NCBI RefSeq assembly: GCF_036884655.1
Contig: NC_088335.1
Span: 42,709,501-42,773,500 of the forward strand
DNA: 64,000 nt
Source: Musa acuminata AAA Group
Taxonomy: Eukaryota > Streptophyta > Magnoliopsida > Zingiberales > Musaceae
Direction of reading: 5' to 3'
In this document: positions 62,723-64,000 of the stretch, one piece after another
Position numbering within the stretch: position 1 is the first letter of the stretch
Layout of the letters: every line of letters starts with the position of its first letter
The notes under the pieces: generated by a model
Databases searched by the model: none
What the model saw: the letters and a program-made list of their open reading frames with translations, nothing else
What the model was told of the DNA's origin: nothing
Program-made: the position numbers and the translations under genes

Positions 62723-63071
62723 TATGAGTTTTATTAATGTTCAATAATAATAATTATTATTTTATTATTGAACTGTTTTAAATTATTATTCAATAATTAT
62801 TATGGTTATTTATTATTGAACTGTTTTACATTAATATTCAATAATTATTAAGGTTATTTCATTATTGAATTGTTTTTGCATTATTGTTCAATAATTATTA
62901 TGGTTATTTATTATTGAACTGTTTTGTATTAAATTTCAATAATTATTATTGTTATTTATTATTGAATTGCTTTGCATTAATGTTCAGTAATTGTTATGGT
63001 TATTTATTATTGAACTGTTTTTACATAAATGTTTAATAATTATTATTGTTATTTTATTATTGAACTGTTTA
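62723..63071 (+). repeat. 48-50-bp AT-rich tandem repeat, seven copies
   Basis: The core TATTATTGAACTGTTTT recurs near 62771, 62819, 62868, 62917, 62965, 63013 and 63063. Each unit also has TTCAATAATTATT, so each can fold with the neighbouring TTATTGAA. Confidence 0.88.
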
Positions 63072-63614
63072 GCAAAATTAAAGAAATATTGATGAATATT
63101 ATTTGTAATTTATTTCCTTAAGTTTTATCTGACTAGTAGCTGCCAAAGTGGCCTAGGATGATAGACTTTTGTGATATGAATTACAATAAAAGTTTTATCA
63201 TTTATAGGACATTTTATTTTATATCATGGCATTAGTCTTGTAGCCACCAAAGTGACCTGGACTAATGACTTATAAAATAATATTAAAGAATTAGTCCTAA
63301 ATGATATTAAAGAAATAATATTCATAATGACACATATAATTATGAGATTTAGATAATCCCAAAGGAGAATCTAATTTAAATAATTATGTGATGGGGTAGG
63401 ATGATACTATTTTAGATATCCTTGCAGTTTAGGGTTGTATACCCAAAGGTAACAATACCTATTCCTCAAGGATGGTATCAGTCCTCCAAAAATATTCTTG
63501 AGTGAACACTAGATATGTCAATATTTCACCCAAAGGTGTAATATAGATGATATCAATAGTTTATCAATTTTTTGACAAACTCAAAGCATTAATGTTGTTA
63601 TATATCTTTTGCAG

Positions 63615-64000
63615 TGGTACTTCCGCATATACATTCATATGCTTCAAGTGTCCCTGTACTTTCTGGATCAAATTATTCAGAATGGTTAGAGCATGTGCAA
63701 TTCACACTGGGTGTATTAGATCTTGATCTAGCATTACTTGTTGAAAAGCCTGCAGACTTGACTGATGAAAGTACTGCAGAACAAGTTAATGAAATGAAGG
63801 CTTGGGAAAGATCTGATAGGCTTAGTTTAATGTTCATAAGAATGACAATTGCAAATAACATAAAGACTTCATTACCGATTGCAACTAGCGCAAAGGAATA
63901 TTTAAAGGTTATTGAAGACAGATTTAAATCTGCTGATAAGTCATTGGCTGGCACATTAATGAAAGAACTGACTACGGCTCAGTATGATGGTACTCGAGGA
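63615..64000 (+). CDS. Copia gag (UBN2-type), 5' part, runs off the window
   Basis: The structural protein of a copia retrotransposon, which forms the cytoplasmic particle that packages element RNA. The frame is open from 63593 to the window end with no ATG near its start. It reads SSVPVLSGSNYSEWLEHVQF, then LGVLDLDLAL, SDRLSLMFIRMTIANNI and AKEYLKVIEDRF, a typical UBN2/DUF4219 gag N-terminal region. TTTTGCAG just before 63615 looks like a splice acceptor, so the start codon may be on an upstream leader exon. No lesions are seen in the 128 codons visible. Confidence 0.8.

Larger units (their letters stand above)
61341..64000 (+). mobile_element. 5' part of a copia-type LTR retrotransposon
   Basis: From left to right: a TATA box (61343), a probable LTR end near 61587, a degenerate initiator tRNA-Met primer site CGGAGCCAGAGC followed by TTGG (61588-61599), a 2-kb leader full of tandem repeats, and gag running off the window. 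The element is in plus orientation. The LTR start is not resolved, and the 3' half lies outside. Class follows from the UBN2-type gag. Confidence 0.65.

Noticed and set aside
63471..63487. GATGGTATCAGTCC as the copia primer binding site
   Set aside because: Nine bases fit, but no LTR end precedes it; the site at 61588 is better placed after a TATA box and before the leader.

Overview
This is a plant nuclear window. It carries intronless LRR receptor-like protein (RLP) genes, an R2R3-MYB gene with the standard three exons, a multi-membrane-span RING-H2 ubiquitin ligase gene, LTR retrotransposons primed by initiator tRNA-Met, and long AT and AAT microsatellites. The AT-rich intergenic DNA with GC-richer exons suggests a monocot, possibly Musaceae or another Zingiberales lineage. 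That placement is a guess and nothing in the window fixes the species.

Left two thirds (about 1.4-41.8 kb): a tandem RLP cluster on the minus strand built from three paralogous units. RLP-A (1957-5823) and RLP-C (33468-37244) are open from start to end except for one in-frame stop each, TGA in A and TAG in C. RLP-B (23592-26750) is the only intact copy, at 1052 codons. Two older RLP relics (21981-23073 and 31828-32915) lie downstream of B and C and share their lesions. The three large copies differ mainly in the number of a 144-bp double-LRR module: 5 in A, 3 in C, 1 in B. The RLP upstream region, with its TATA box, occurs five times, twice as orphan copies without a gene. A minus-strand LTR retrotransposon lacking recognisable gag/pol (15132-21208), with a 1.5-kb solo LTR nested in it, interrupts the first unit.

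Middle (about 42-51 kb): one R2R3-MYB gene (43813-44920, minus), whose first intron appears to use a GC donor, followed by about 6 kb with no gene I can support.

Right (about 51-61 kb): a RING-H2 E3 ligase gene (58676-59746, minus, three exons). Its 5' end and upstream DNA have been copied to about 52.2-52.95 kb in a scrambled fold-back arrangement. An AT-rich block occurs three times (51.1-52.6 kb, 57.0-57.9 kb, and inverted at 60.0-61.0 kb). A MULE-like non-autonomous element sits at about 54.2-54.8 kb.

Right end (about 61.3-64 kb): the 5' part of a copia-type LTR retrotransposon with an unusually repeat-rich leader (27-bp, 41-bp and 48-50-bp tandem repeats) and the beginning of gag running off the window.

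Functionally, the RLPs would be cell-surface immune-type receptors that signal through a partner kinase. The MYB is a transcription factor and the RING protein a membrane ubiquitin ligase. I see no evidence that these three work together. The window reads as an actively rearranging RLP cluster next to two ordinary genes, and I did not find a clearly new molecular system.
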